Shown: in pieces, positions 47,101-58,366 of the stretch
Numbering within the stretch: position 1 is the stretch's first letter
Layout: each line of letters opens with the position of its first letter
NCBI GenBank assembly: GCA_030272585.1
Contig: BSYQ01000009.1
Span: 1,922,001-1,986,000, forward strand
Direction: 5' to 3'
Length of the DNA: 64,000 nucleotides
Source of the DNA: Bryopsis sp. KO-2023
Taxonomy: Eukaryota > Chlorophyta > Ulvophyceae > Bryopsidales > Bryopsidaceae
Made by a program: the position numbers and the translations under genes
Notes under the pieces: generated by a model
The model's input: only the letters and a program-made list of their open reading frames with translations
Databases searched by the model: none
Told to the model about the DNA's origin: nothing

Positions 47101-50100
47101 CCGGAAAACGATTTGTCAGTGCATCCCAAGGACACACATAACATCGGCGGCTCGCTCCCCAACCATCTATTGTTGCTGGACGATGCAGTCCACTTGACCA
47201 TCATCGAGGTTCTGTTCGAGTTTTTGCTGCTGGTGGAGTCTGTGCAAGGCAGCCCCAGGGACCGCCAGGACAAACTTGCGGTCATCAGCGATCTGTCTGC
47301 CGCTTTGTTCCATCATTTAAATCATGAGAAATTCGAAGTCCTCGTTGATGACCTCAAACTGAGAATCATATCCAGGGGACCAGAAGCCATCATTCTATCC
47401 AGGTTGGTACATTATTCGTTGTTATGGTGGCACGAAAATCCAGGAAAAAGAAACGAAAAACTGTCTTGCTATCGATGGCCACCCTTTTTTGGCAGAAACA
47501 ATTGGGAAAATACGGAAGGTTTGATTCGTCAGTTGTGTGGTACTTTTCAAGGTTATTCTTGAGGTCTGAGTTCGATTCCGGCTTGTACCGCACGTCCAGC
47601 AAAGTCCACCACGGAGAAAGAGCTCAAGTTTACAGATGCGATGTGATGGTCGAAGGTATGCATGCAGCGATGTCTGACTTCTCTGGGTTCGTATCAAATG
47701 GCTCCACTCGTATATGGGAAAATTTATGTTGGGCCTGGAACTCACCCGGTTAAATCCTCTATCAGCTACCTAGCTCTCCATTGAATTATTAAAAATAATT
47801 ATTAAAGAACTAATTCGAACTAAATTTAAACTATTATTTGAACTATTATTTGTTTTCAACTATAACTATAAAAACAAGAATTTTTAAAAAATAATTTCTG
47901 AATGCAAAAAGAGTGACCGCAAGAGATGGTCACACCCCTCCGATTGCACGATACCATTCTTGCATTCACAACTGGAGGTTTGGTGCAAATCAGTCAGGGG
48001 AGGAGCGGCGTTTTTTTTTCTGTCATTTCATTTTTTTTTTCCTGATTGTGAAGGTGAGGGCTGCCCTTCCACATGCATTGTCAAATCGGTGGATTTTCCA
48101 ACAGATCATGCGCTCCATGTGTGCATTTTGGACATCCTGTCGGAAGTCTCGGTGCTGTGCTCTCTGAAAAACGAAGTCCACATTAGTCATCTATACGACT
48201 ACGGAGCGACTCAAGACTCAGTATGGATGGTGATGAAGGACTACAGGTGCTCTCTGTGGGTAAGGCCTGGGGATGATTTTCATTTTCAAAAAAAGCGACT
48301 GAAAGTAAAACTAAACATTAGTCAAAACGATGCTTTGCGATGGAATGCACATGTAACGGGTTCTTCCAGAGTAAGGCTTTTTCGTGGCGGAATGAAGCGA
48401 GTGAAATTCGACGAGGGTTATGAGGATTTCAGGTCCATGTCGTAGTTCCTTTTTTTTGGCCTTAATTTTCTCGTTTGTATTTCATGGGATCTTTTTTTCC
48501 TGTGAGCACCAGTGAATCGAGCTAGTGATTTATGAGGCTGTGTTCTGTCCGATTTGGTTGCTCCGGTGCTGATAATGATTTCTGCCATTGTACGAATTAA
48601 AGGAATGGAGAAAAAGGCTGCCTGCCAGCTGTCCCTGGGCTGCTCGGATCCTGTTGATCATCTTTCGAGAAATCCTGGTCGAGGTCATGAAGCTGCACTC
48701 ACGCTCCATCATTCATTTCGACCTGAAATGCAACAATATACTTCTGGAGCACCTCCCTGAGGTTGGGGAAGATGAGTTTTGGTTGCCAGAAACTGAACGC
48801 CTTGGGTTTCGGGTGGTTTTGGCTGATTTCGGGGAGGCCAGAAGCTACAGCGGAAAAGAAACCCCAGCCACGGTGCGATCCAGGTGAGGGAGAGCTTATC
48901 TCTTGAAGGGAGTCGATTTTCATTGATGGGGAATGCTGCACCACCCCTTGAATTCTACACCTACTTGAAAAATACTGAGAAAAAAAAAAGAACAGGAAAC
49001 TTAGCCAATGAGTTTGCCAAAAGCCCCACATGTTAAAAGAAAAATGATGGGTCCTTTCTGGAGGCAGCATCTCCACTGTCAATTCTGGCTGAGACTGACA
49101 TCATGCAGCACTGCTGGTTCAATTGTTGCAGAGGGACGGAATATTTTCAGAGCCCTGAGATGCTGAACATGAACACTATGAAGCCGAGCGATTTCGACAG
49201 GCGCCGCAGCAAAGGCGCTGGCCCCCCCAGCGATGTGTGGGGACTGGGCTGTTTGCTGTTCGAATTGATCACAGGGACCGTCCTGCAGTACGACACCGAA
49301 TGGATGAGGTTTTATGCAAGGGTGACTCATGAAAGCATGCCGGTGATCGAAGAGGGGAAAGCCAGGTGGGGTTCCAGCAGAAATCCCTTGAAATCAACCC
49401 TCAGTTATTTTTGTCTCGATCACGCCGCTGTACTTTTCTCAATATTTTTTTTCTAAATGTCTGCATTATTTCGCTGTGGTTTTGCCAATGGGTTTTTCCG
49501 AATGTCGAAAAAGTCACCTGTGAGTTGGTGTTGTGAATCTATGTGCAGACTCATTCACGAGGATTGCCGATCAGCAATCGTCGGTCTCCTGGAATTCATA
49601 CTGGTCAGAGATCAAGAATGGAGGCCGAGCGTTTCTGCAATCATCGATCAGGTCAATGCTCTGCTGAAGGAAGACAGCACTTTACCAAATTACTCGCCCC
49701 CAGGTGCAGACATCATCACTGTGCCAACCAACCATGGAAAAGCAAATCAAGGGGGGGAAGAGAAGGTCGACACCCAGGGACAAGGTCAAGACAAGGTCAA
49801 CCTGGCAAGCTTGCCGGAGTTCCCGGGGGGGCTGAGTGCATTGACAGATTCTATTCATTTTTTTGTGGGGGCTGATCTTTCAGACATATCCATCAACAAG
49901 CACATCGCGTCAAATAGGATAGCAATGGTGGTAGTCAGTCAGGGGGGGGCGTCAGGCGATATTAGCAATATCGTGGAGCGAGGGTCATTGGTGGGTTTGT
50001 GTTCACGCATGGGGGTGGGGGGGTTCGTAGTTGAATGGGGCGGGGAGTTTGATCAAGAAGCTAAGGGGAAGCTAGCAAGTGTTTTAGCACCTTTAAAGAA

Positions 50101-50254
50101 GGAAGGAAAGGGGGTGCTGGTGTTGGGGAATAATAGTCCACAGCAGATTCTTATACAGGCTTTGGCAGGGATACTGGAAATTGCTGAAGGCTTGTCAAAC
50201 TTTGAGTCTATTTTGGCAATTCGACGATGCATGGGGGAGTGCAGATATTGTTGA
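41198..50254 (+). CDS. Very large protein with C-terminal Ser/Thr kinase and phosphatase-like tail (5' end open)
   Basis: Secure exons: 41198-41446, 41578-41842, 42134-about 42343, 42550-42633, 42696-42856, 43259-43938, 44172-44612, 44721-44884, 45100-45267, 45551-about 45950, 46143-46354, 46516-46781, 47018-47402, 47564-47655, 48054-48259, 48603-48883, 49132-49365, 49549-50254. Nearly all phases agree; small exons near 42450 and 46075 are uncertain. The N-terminal about 1,300 residues are mostly helical with acidic, Ser-rich linkers and no recognised domain. Kinase: Lys in STCIVKSVDF, catalytic loop IIHFDLKCNNILL, DFGEA, GTEYFQSPE, SDVWGLGCLLFELITG, EWRPS. All catalytic residues are present, so it is probably active. 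The tail after the kinase (last about 150 residues) resembles a dual-specificity phosphatase fold, but LGNNSPQQ replaces the HCX5R loop. Substrate and location unknown. Confidence 0.8.
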
Positions 50255-51177
50255 CTTGGCAATGCAAATGATCAAAAGAACATCACACAGAATGTAGGTG
50301 TCTGACTTTTAAAGAAAATATATTTTTCAAGAATCAGATGATATGGACATCAGCGTTGATATTTTAAAGCATGTTTGGTAACAGGGGCAGGGGGGGGGGG
50401 GTTACCAGAAAGACGTTGATTGTCTGTGTCAGAATTGCTAAGGTCCTGGTCGGAGCCTGGGGTTTCCACCTGACATCGATGGTGAGTGTTATGGGATGAA
50501 AAAAACACGATCACTTGTGTTATTTTTGTGACATCGTGATATAACGCTGTTTACAGGAGGCTGTTTGAAACAATTTGTTCACGAGATCCTTTCTGACAAC
50601 AAGATACATGCCCAGCAATAAAAATCTGAGTCACAGGGTACAAACCGAGCTTGAGCTGTAGAGCCAGGAAATCGAGAAAAGTACCCCACTGAGCTCCCCA
50701 AGCGCTGAAGAGGAGCTCAGGGGGGGATTTCCTGATTTGCATCTGACTGGTCGAATCTATACATCTTTCCTTGGAGGTGGTTCTCCATGATATTCTGGAG
50801 AAAATCAACAACATTCAACATTCATTTTGCAGCAGTCCAGGTCTTCCCCAACCACTGCGCTGTTTCCTCTGCTTGAGAAGATTGTGATTCATTTGGCGGC
50901 GGCGCAGTTAGGCCAAGGCCAGCCGTCACTCCTCTGAATGAGAAAGAGGTCAATCACAGAGAGGCTTAGTGGTGGAAAGTCTCTCGAAAAAAGTCAAAGC
51001 ATCGTAGGGTTCTGCCTCGAGCTGCAGCTAGAGTTGTGTGAATCGTGCAATCAAAGACCTGGACGTTTTTGTATATATACATACGAAATACAGCATACGC
51101 GTATGCTGTTCCTGGTGTGAGCCGTTGTCTCGCCCTGGATCGAGACTCTGTGCAACGAGCGAGACGCCGCCAGGGAC
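50255..51177. other. Intergenic, no gene seen
   Basis: Contains a G-run at 50390-50401 and short open frames only. The last part is the presumed promoter of the secreted-protein gene, with a TA-rich stretch at 51069-51088. Confidence 0.6.
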
Positions 51178-53229
51178 ATGGAATCGCTCAAGCAGTCAAG
51201 CTTGGAAAGAAGCGAATGTCACCCCACGTGGTGGAGGCGCAAACAGCACAGAAAAAGGAGAGATTTGCATAACGGGGCGCTGCGCATCCTTTGGATCGCT
51301 TGTCTCCTGTGGCCCGCAGCTGGCATCCAGGAGAGAACCGTTGAAAACACAGCCCAATTCCGCGATGCATTCTTAGACCCCACTGTGTCACACATACGCC
51401 TGAGACAGGGGTTGACCCTGACGAGTGAAGAGTGGGGTCTGATCAGACCAAGCATTGATCGAAAGGTAACACTGGGAATAAGAGATATAACCTTCTGTTT
51501 TCTGTTGGTGTTCTTGTACCCCCTAATAAGAAACTGTAGCTCCCCTGTTCAGGTCGTCGTCAGCCCTGCAGAAGGGATAAACGGAGAGATCGAATTGGAC
51601 TTGGGGGCTCACAGCGATTTGGCGTTTATCACCGAATCGGGCGAATTGGAATTCAGAAATTTCCGTCTTCACCAACTGATAAGCTTCGCGATTGGGGGCA
51701 TAGGCAGTGTGCACATCGCCAATCAGTTTCACGCTGCTCCAAAGACCACCATACATATCCATAGTGGTACGATGTGCTTGTCCGAAGGACTCTGCTCTGC
51801 CATGTCAAATGATGTTCGCCAAGCAGCGGCGGCTCTCCTAGCGCTGGGAACAAACCTGGAGACGTTCGATTGCTCCATTCAAGCCCTAAGTGAGCCTGGA
51901 CCCAGCTTCACACAGATCTACTCGGATTGCCTCATGCCACAAGACTTTTCCGGGGATGCTCCTGGCCTTGTTCATCTGCACGACACCATAATATCCTGCA
52001 CAGAAGAATGCAGGAACAGAGGCGAGCTCAGTTCTGGTATCCCAACTGTGGAGCTTTCAACGGTACTCCACAGCTAACTCTCCAACGAGAACCGTTGCAC
52101 ACACAACTCTCCGACGCAGAACTTCGCGTTGTTCAAAAGTCGTATTAGCCTGTCAAGAGGGCTGAAGTGGGAAAATGCGTATTCAATTCAACAGGGGGAC
52201 AGTCGACAAGTTGTGGCTGCGCTGACAAACTTGGCTCTGGAATCCATGCACCTCAAAATCAAACTGTTGGACAGTTTATCAATTGCATCGAATATACTCT
52301 CGGGTCCCATATCCATTCACGTTGAAAGGCATGGATCCATACTCTCTATAGATGGACTTCTCGATGGTAATATTCTGGCGCACATGATTTTCAAGACGGA
52401 GGGGGTCATTTTCATAGCCTCGACAGGCTTCAGGGTGGAACTGATGAACATGGTTTTGGTCATGAACTGGTTTGGACCGGGGCTGTTTTCAAAAGAGATC
52501 GGTATTTTTCCCACTTGCGACGAGGATGAGTACATCTTCAAGGTGAGTGTGGGTGAGTTAATATATGTATATATATATGTATTATATCTATATCTATATA
52601 TTTTTATCTATCTATATTTATATATGTATATGTATTAACGTCTGGTGTTATGGACGTGTTCGCTTCTCTGCATCGTTTCTGAATTCAGTTCTGGTGTGGT
52701 TCCGCAGTGGCCCTTGTTTTTTCCGCATTTGCTGTTCCTTGAAGGTTCATCGCTTCTGATAGCGAACACGTCGATGGTCTATAAGGAATGTCCCTACAAC
52801 CTTGACTTTGACGAGTTTATCGCCTCCTTGTTGATGTTCAAGGAGACCGCTGGCGCCAGGGATTACGGAGACATATACGTCGCTGAACCTGAAATCGATG
52901 TTCAGAAAATAGGGAATATTGGCATTTTTTTCAAGAAATTGACACTGGAGTTGATATCCCTCTCCCGTGATTCATCAAATGGGACCTACACGTATACAGG
53001 AGCAAAGGTGCGGGTGGAAGTCCAAAATTCCAACGTCGTGTGCGAATCTTTCGGAAGACGGGTAATCGATAGTCCACGTTGTGCGGGGGAAAGCAACGAT
53101 TCCAAAACCGAAGAGACGGGGAAAGCTGAAATTGGCAAAACGATGACCAGATCTGCAGCGATGTTTAACAAGTGTAAAGGAGCTTCATTTCTCACTATTG
53201 CTCTGTTGTTATTTCAAATGGGATTTTGA
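51178..53229 (+). CDS. Predicted secreted or membrane-anchored protein of unknown family, 4 exons
   Basis: Exons 51178-51465, 51553-52062, 52120-52542, 52708-53229; all junctions phase 0 and GT-AG; 580 residues. A basic N-terminus (WWRRKQHRKRRD, about 19-30) precedes a hydrophobic segment (ALRILWIACLLWPAAG, about 34-49): a long-n signal peptide or type II anchor. The body is rich in beta-type sequence with alternating hydrophobic residues and Ser/Thr/Gly turns, such as would suit a right-handed beta-helix (a polymorphic-repeat or pectin-lyase-like fold is a guess). Several Cys are spaced through it. The C-terminus ends in a hydrophobic tail (FLTIALLLFQMGF) directly after a small-residue site, which suggests GPI anchoring. 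No enzyme motif is seen. It likely acts at the cell surface. Confidence 0.7.
52558..52638 (+). repeat. TA-rich microsatellite in intron
   Basis: Alternating TATATA, TATCTA and TGTATA units in intron 3 of the 580-residue gene. Confidence 0.8.
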
Positions 53230-53692
53230 TCAACTTTTCTTCACCGTCTCCGGAGCTACAGCACGCATACTAAGGCCTTGACGACCATCACCGCTCTAAC
53301 GGCGGCGCATAAATCCTCCAGGAATGGCATAAAAAGCAAAGGTTGTGCCTTTGCTTTCATTTGAGGGACGATCCGACGAGAACCATGAGGACGTGCGCCC
53401 TGTTCAGTGATTAATGTTCACCCCCCCCCCCCCCCGAAAAAAAATAAAAAAAATCCTCGATGGAAACGTCGGAGTCCGCATTAGGTGCCTGACCATTCAA
53501 TAAGGTTACAAAACAAATTGATTTTTGACATCGATGGGGCTCTACAAGTCGAAAAGTTACCAAGAACAACAAAAAAGGCACCTTAGAAGCGGTGGTGAAA
53601 GGCTTGGTGAAAGAGGAAATCGCATCAGAGCGGTCAGTGTGGCATGGTGTTCGTTCCAGAGGCGGCATTTCTTGTAAAGCATCATTATCAAT
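53230..53692. other. Intergenic, convergent ends
   Basis: Includes C15 followed by an A-rich run at 53421-53455. On the minus strand, 53650-53570 contains an open stretch with acceptor-like and donor-like borders, in line with the exon-like core of the neighbouring repeat, but no gene can be assembled. Confidence 0.4.
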
Positions 53693-53870
53693 ACAAAACT
53701 CCAAAAACGAGATACCTGAGCAAAACGGGGAAAAATAATTGCACCTGTGAGCAGCACAACGCCCTCGGCTGGTAGATGAAAAAAGAAAGAAAAAATCCAA
53801 AATCGTGCCCTGATCAATTTCAGAAATTTCAGAATAACAGAATGAATCTTTCAATGGAACAGGCAAGCAA
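53693..53870 (-). repeat. 178-bp dispersed repeat with exon-like core, copy A
   Basis: Same orientation and same length as 59262-59439, roughly five of six bases identical. On the minus strand each copy has a pyrimidine tract, CAG acceptor, 50-60 open bases, and a TCAG/GTAT donor. The open core reads AEGVVLLTGAIIFPRFAQ here and AEGIVLLTGAILFPRFPQ in copy B; the few differences are conservative. It begins a few bases downstream of the CSP41-like stop. The core recalls the EGVVLLTGTGIVP strand of fumarylacetoacetate-hydrolase-type proteins, a weak match. Confidence 0.6.
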
Positions 53871-53875
53871 TGGAA

Positions 53876-55352
53876 CTAAGCATTGACCGCATCGAGGATT
53901 TCGTCATCGACGCTGAAGTCGATGTCTTTTTCGGCTCGACCGCTGGCCACATAAGCATCGCAAAGGGATTTGACGTTGCTCATGAAATCGTGGGCAGGCT
54001 TCCAGCCCAACTCTCTCTTTGCCTTCTCGGAGGAGGCAAAGAAGTGCACGGTTCTGTAAAAAAAATCGTGCAAGAATGTTAAAACACAATATCAAAAAAA
54101 AATTAAACAAGGGGGAGAAATCAACACCAAGAATATTTGACATACAAATTGGACATGAACCAAACACACTCGCAAATGGCCACTTCCCCCCCCCCCCAAA
54201 AAAAAAAAAAAAAAAGAGAGAGAGAGAGAGAAAAAAACAGAGCTTGCAACGTTGACCATTTGTAAACTTGTGGATGCATATTCTATGATCAAAAGCATTA
54301 AAAAAATATCATGGTGCACGAAAAAAAATTGAGAAAAAAGACATGGTTTAAAAAAAAATTCACCAACCTGAATGGGAAGCCTTCGCCCTTCTTGAGGCCC
54401 AATTCCGATGGATCATACAACACGACATTGGCATCCTTTCCGAGAGCCCCTGCAGTGGCCTTGGCAATACTTGAACAGTCACAAGCACTCCCCACTCTGT
54501 ACAAATCCAAAGGAGGATGCACAACACCCCGAGGCACCCCCTTTTTCAAAAACAAAAACAGAAAATATGAATAAAAAATTAAACGATGAACTATGTCTTC
54601 TCACTGTGTCGATTCCCCTAGGCAAAGAAAATTTGAGATATTTTTTTCGGAGGCCACACGATTGAACCGGCAATCAATCCTCTCCTCTTTATATACATAT
54701 AAATAGAAAAACCATCCTTTTTTTCCATACCAGTGAAAGAAATGCATCTGTCGGAGCAAATGTTGTACTCCTGCCCGATGCACTGATCATTTCCTGGCAC
54801 TGTGGCAAGCATCGAGGCCACATCGTCGACGTGAGTCAAAGTCGTTAACTGAATGCCAGGGGTTGGGATTGACACAGCACGATCCCTTCACACACACCCA
54901 ACAAAACCAAAAAATTAAACCCCATCCTTGCTACAAACTTGCTTCATTTTTAGATATGTGTTTTTTTCACTCTTTCGCTCGAAGGAGCGAAACAGAAAAA
55001 AAAGTTACAACTTCCATTCCGTCAAAAATCTCCACAGAAGAAAAACAGAAATTCCGAAACCAGCACATGGATTCCATTCAAGACTTTCAGGATTTTCAAC
55101 ATTAAGTTCGCTTCTCTATTTTCTCTCAAGAACCGCAACCAAAACACCCATCGAGAAAAAAACAAACAAACAAACTCGAGAAGAGCATTCCAAACGCATT
55201 TTTCGATCGAGTTTCTGATGCACACCTGATGACCCTGTCAACAAACCACTGCTCGCAATCCTTTGCGGTGTGTGGCCCATAAATGTAAAGGGGGTGGAAA
55301 ATGGTGTATGGCAAACCTTGCTCCTTGATGTATTCTTCCACACCCACATGAC
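53876..55352 (-). pseudogene. CSP41-like plastid RNA-binding NAD-epimerase-fold gene, N-terminal half missing
   Basis: C-terminal half of a CSP41a-type protein, a plastid stem-loop RNA-binding protein of the atypical short-chain dehydrogenase fold that acts in plastid mRNA stability. Exons: 55352-55226, 54885-54731, about 54510-54367, about 54055-53876. Motifs: HVGVEEYIKEQ, PLYIYGP, KDCEQWFVDRVIRDRAV, PTPGIQLTTLTHVDDVASML, NICSDRC, LYDPSELGLKKGEGFPFR, VHFFASSEKAKRELGWKP, ending DDEILDAVNA. The Rossmann GxxGxxG and the catalytic-loop region should come before 55352 but no such exon was found up to the divergent gene at 56306. Either a 5'-truncated copy, or the first exons are too short and diverged to see. 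The third exon's acceptor is uncertain (an insertion VGSACDCSS results). Confidence 0.82.
54186..54229 (+). repeat. C12-A18-(GA)n compound homopolymer in intron
   Basis: C-run, then A-run, then GA repeat within the last intron of the CSP41-like gene. On the coding strand it reads CT repeat, T-run, G-run. Confidence 0.85.
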
Positions 55353-56305
55353 CTTGTCAAAGGGGCTCCGGGTCTGGCAGTCATGATCAGCCGTCTCGCA
55401 TTATTGACAATTAGCAGAAACAGAAAGTGAATGTTTTATCGCTCTACAAATGCAAAGCATTACCTTTTTTTTTTTTCTTTGGTGTTTCTTGTGAGCATTC
55501 TTCATTGAATTTTGCTGAGGGGGGAGGTATAAAAAGAGGGAGGTATGTTTTGTCCATTCATTTGGTCTGAATGACTTTTTCTGTGGTGGTTTTGGATGCA
55601 ATGTGTTTGCAGGGGAATTTCTTTGTGATATTCTTAATGGGGTGCTGGGTCGTCTTGCACACACAGTGAAACTGTTTCGCAAGATAGCTGGCTCCAGTGT
55701 TTTTTTTTGGTTTATTATTATTATTCTCTTCTGCTTCTCTTTGGGTGTGTAGTTGGGATAGTTCCGGTTTTTGTCAATGTACTTGTAGCAATCCACCCTT
55801 GTTTTCGCATTTGCATTGTAAAACTGGCGATTGGCTCGATGGTTTGTTTTGCATCTCGTGAAATCCCGAATGTTTTTTCAAAAGACAGAAGATATTTTTC
55901 ACTGCCCAACAGAGCCTGAAGAGGATGCTGGAATGCTTGTAACAAGTGCCAGGGGGCATAAGCAGTGTGCAAGTGCTTCAGTCAATCCAGCACCTCCCGA
56001 ACAAAACAATTACCATTGCACAAACCGAGTGTGGAATTTCAACATGAAACATCCAGTCCAGGATACACTTCCTGTTCAGCCTCTTACTTCATGAGCGAGC
56101 AAGGCAACGAGTAAGGGCTGATGCTCAAATAACAAAAACCCACCACAAACATCGATTGATTTGGTTTTGCCAAAGGCAAAAAAAGTTCGTCATATGGGAT
56201 ATTTGTGGCTGAGTCACTCAAGCGATATATATTCCGGTACATAGTTGCTAACGGTTTACGACCGTATAAACTTGCACTGACCCTCCACAGTCCAAGCTCG
56301 CAACA
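55353..56305. other. Intergenic upstream of CSP41-like and Dpy-30-motif genes
   Basis: Searched on the minus strand for the missing Rossmann-fold exons of the CSP41-like gene; only low-complexity open frames were found. The right half should contain the promoter of the plus-strand gene starting at 56306. Confidence 0.5.
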
Positions 56306-58366
56306 ATGCGCTCGTCGACGGCTGTAGCCCTGGTGGCAATCGGAGGAGGAGGAATAGCGCTCGCAGGGCTTTTGTACCTTCGACACAGGGGCCTGGCGAA
56401 GAACCGAAAAAGGGCCACCAAAAAATGTGACTCCTGCGGCGTGATGCCGTCTCGTGAAACAGCAAATGGAGGTGTTTTGGACACCGCTGTCGCCACAATG
56501 GCGGCGATTGTAACGGACACACAGCAAGACGTCGACCACAGTTCGCGGTACTGCTTTATCCAACATACATTTGCGGTCTGCGATGTGGTTTGCTGTTTCC
56601 TTGCTCGAGCTAACTCGACCATTTTTTTCTCGCACAGACACTGGAGCACAAGAGGGGATGAAAGTTCAATATCTGCGAATGAAGCAACAACGTCAACGGC
56701 GTCCAACATGGCTGTCTTGTCCAGCGGAGACACGGTCCCCGAATCTTTACCCAAAAGGATTCCACCAAGAACAGTCGCAATGTGCGTTTCAAAACATGGG
56801 GTGGCTCCAATCTTGAGTACAAAGCACCGCCCTCCATGCCCCGTCGCCGTCACCACAAACAATGATAGCGTTCTCGGTCGATGCATCGCTTTCTGCGGTC
56901 AGATCGGCTTACAGGTATCATGGAAACGATGTGTGATTCACAAAACCCCAGCGACATTTGGATTTCGTCCAAAATCTAAACTTTTCTCTTTTCTCCCAGG
57001 AAAAATTGAGGACAGCTGGTAACGTCCAGTATACTCTGGTGGAGATCGCAGCAAACGGGACAACAGATGGGGCCATACTGAGGAAAGCCGTCGTCAAGCA
57101 TCTGCTCACGCAGGAAAATGGCAATGATGAGGGCGGGAAATATGTTTCGATCGTGGAACATGGTGGCCCAAGGTATGGCTTCGATTTGGCCAGGTTTGAA
57201 AACGCGGTTGGGAGTATGGCAACAGCACAACTGGTGGCGAAATACTCCCGCGGTTGGGTGGATCCTACCATGCACGATCAGGCGATCGATATTGTCTCAA
57301 AACAGATCGTACAAACACACGATGGGCGTTGGGAGCATCCCCTCTTCGAGATCTTTTCTGAGCATGGCAACCTGTCTTCCAAGGGGCTGCTTGTTCAGGA
57401 TAAAGGGGGTGTCGATAGCAAAACGGATGGCAAAACACAATACAAACTGGAACTGGGAACCTTGGAAAGCTTGAGCAGAAGATTTCCAGTGCTCTTGCTG
57501 ATCGAGGAGTATGGAAAGCTTGTGCAACAAATTTCCCCACACCTGAGATTTCCTACAAAACTTCTCTTCCTTGTGGAGGAGTGCTTGGACGAGGATGGGG
57601 TGAATCGGGTAGAGAAGGTGGTGATCAGTACAGATCACGAATTGAAGCTTGAGACCCTTGTTTCTCACATCCCCGTTTTTGAGGAAACAGCGTCGAGGCA
57701 TGGTGCTGTGCGGGCCAAATCGCAGAAGAACCCCACAGTTTTGGCACTCAACACGACGAGAGACGGAAATTGGCCGTCCGGCCAAAAGAAAAAGTCATGT
57801 GGGAGTGCTGCGAAGGTCGGTGATCTGAAGGACGCTGTCAACGCCAGCAAGAGTCTCAAGAAGAAGAAGAGAAAGGAAGAAAAGGTAGCTGACGCCGCCA
57901 TGAACGCTATGATAACAATCAAAATCAAAAAGGGGGAAAATCTCTGTCGTTTGCACCAGCAAAGGAGCTCAACTCTCAGATTTTTCCATTTGTGCAGGTT
58001 TGTTCGCTGAAGACGACTAAGTTTAAGAGTCGGGGGGCTTTGTGTTCACCCTCGTGGACTTGCCTCTCGGAAACAAAGGGTCCCAAGATCAGGACAGCGA
58101 TGCTCGAGGATCACGGGCACAATTTTCTCCCCCCCCAGGTCGCTGACCTCCAGTCCGAAAAGAGGGCTGCTCCGGAGAAAGAAAAGATCCTCTCCAAACC
58201 GGCGAGCGCAGCGTCCCCACAGTCCAAACAAATGAGCATGATCGAATACATGGACTCGACAGTGACTCAAGTGTTAAAGGATGCTCTAAAAGCTCTTAAC
58301 GAATCTAGGCCGGGGGACCCGATTCAGTTTTTGTACGATTTTCTGATGGACAGCAAGAAATCCTGA
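56306..58366 (+). CDS. Unknown protein with N-terminal membrane segment and C-terminal Dpy-30 motif, 4 exons
   Basis: Exons 56306-56547, 56638-56914, 57000-57884, 58139-58366; GT-AG, phases close to 543 residues. Residues about 5-26 are hydrophobic and Gly/Ala-rich (TAVALVAIGGGGIALAGLLYL) followed by a basic stretch, giving a membrane anchor with the rest cytosolic. A CDSCG pair follows at about 41-45. Residues about 173-450 are folded-looking sequence with no recognised family. A Lys/Arg cluster (SLKKKKRKEEK) sits near 460. The last 45 residues hold a Dpy-30 helix-pair motif (VTQVLKDALKALNESRPGDP then IQFLYDFLM). Dpy-30/RII-type domains dimerise and dock onto amphipathic helices, for example in COMPASS or flagellar radial spokes. 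The role here is unknown. Confidence 0.8.

Noticed and set aside
56248-56886. 212-codon minus-strand frame
   Set aside because: Antisense shadow of the Dpy-30-motif gene's first two exons; the plus-strand model has consistent splice phases.
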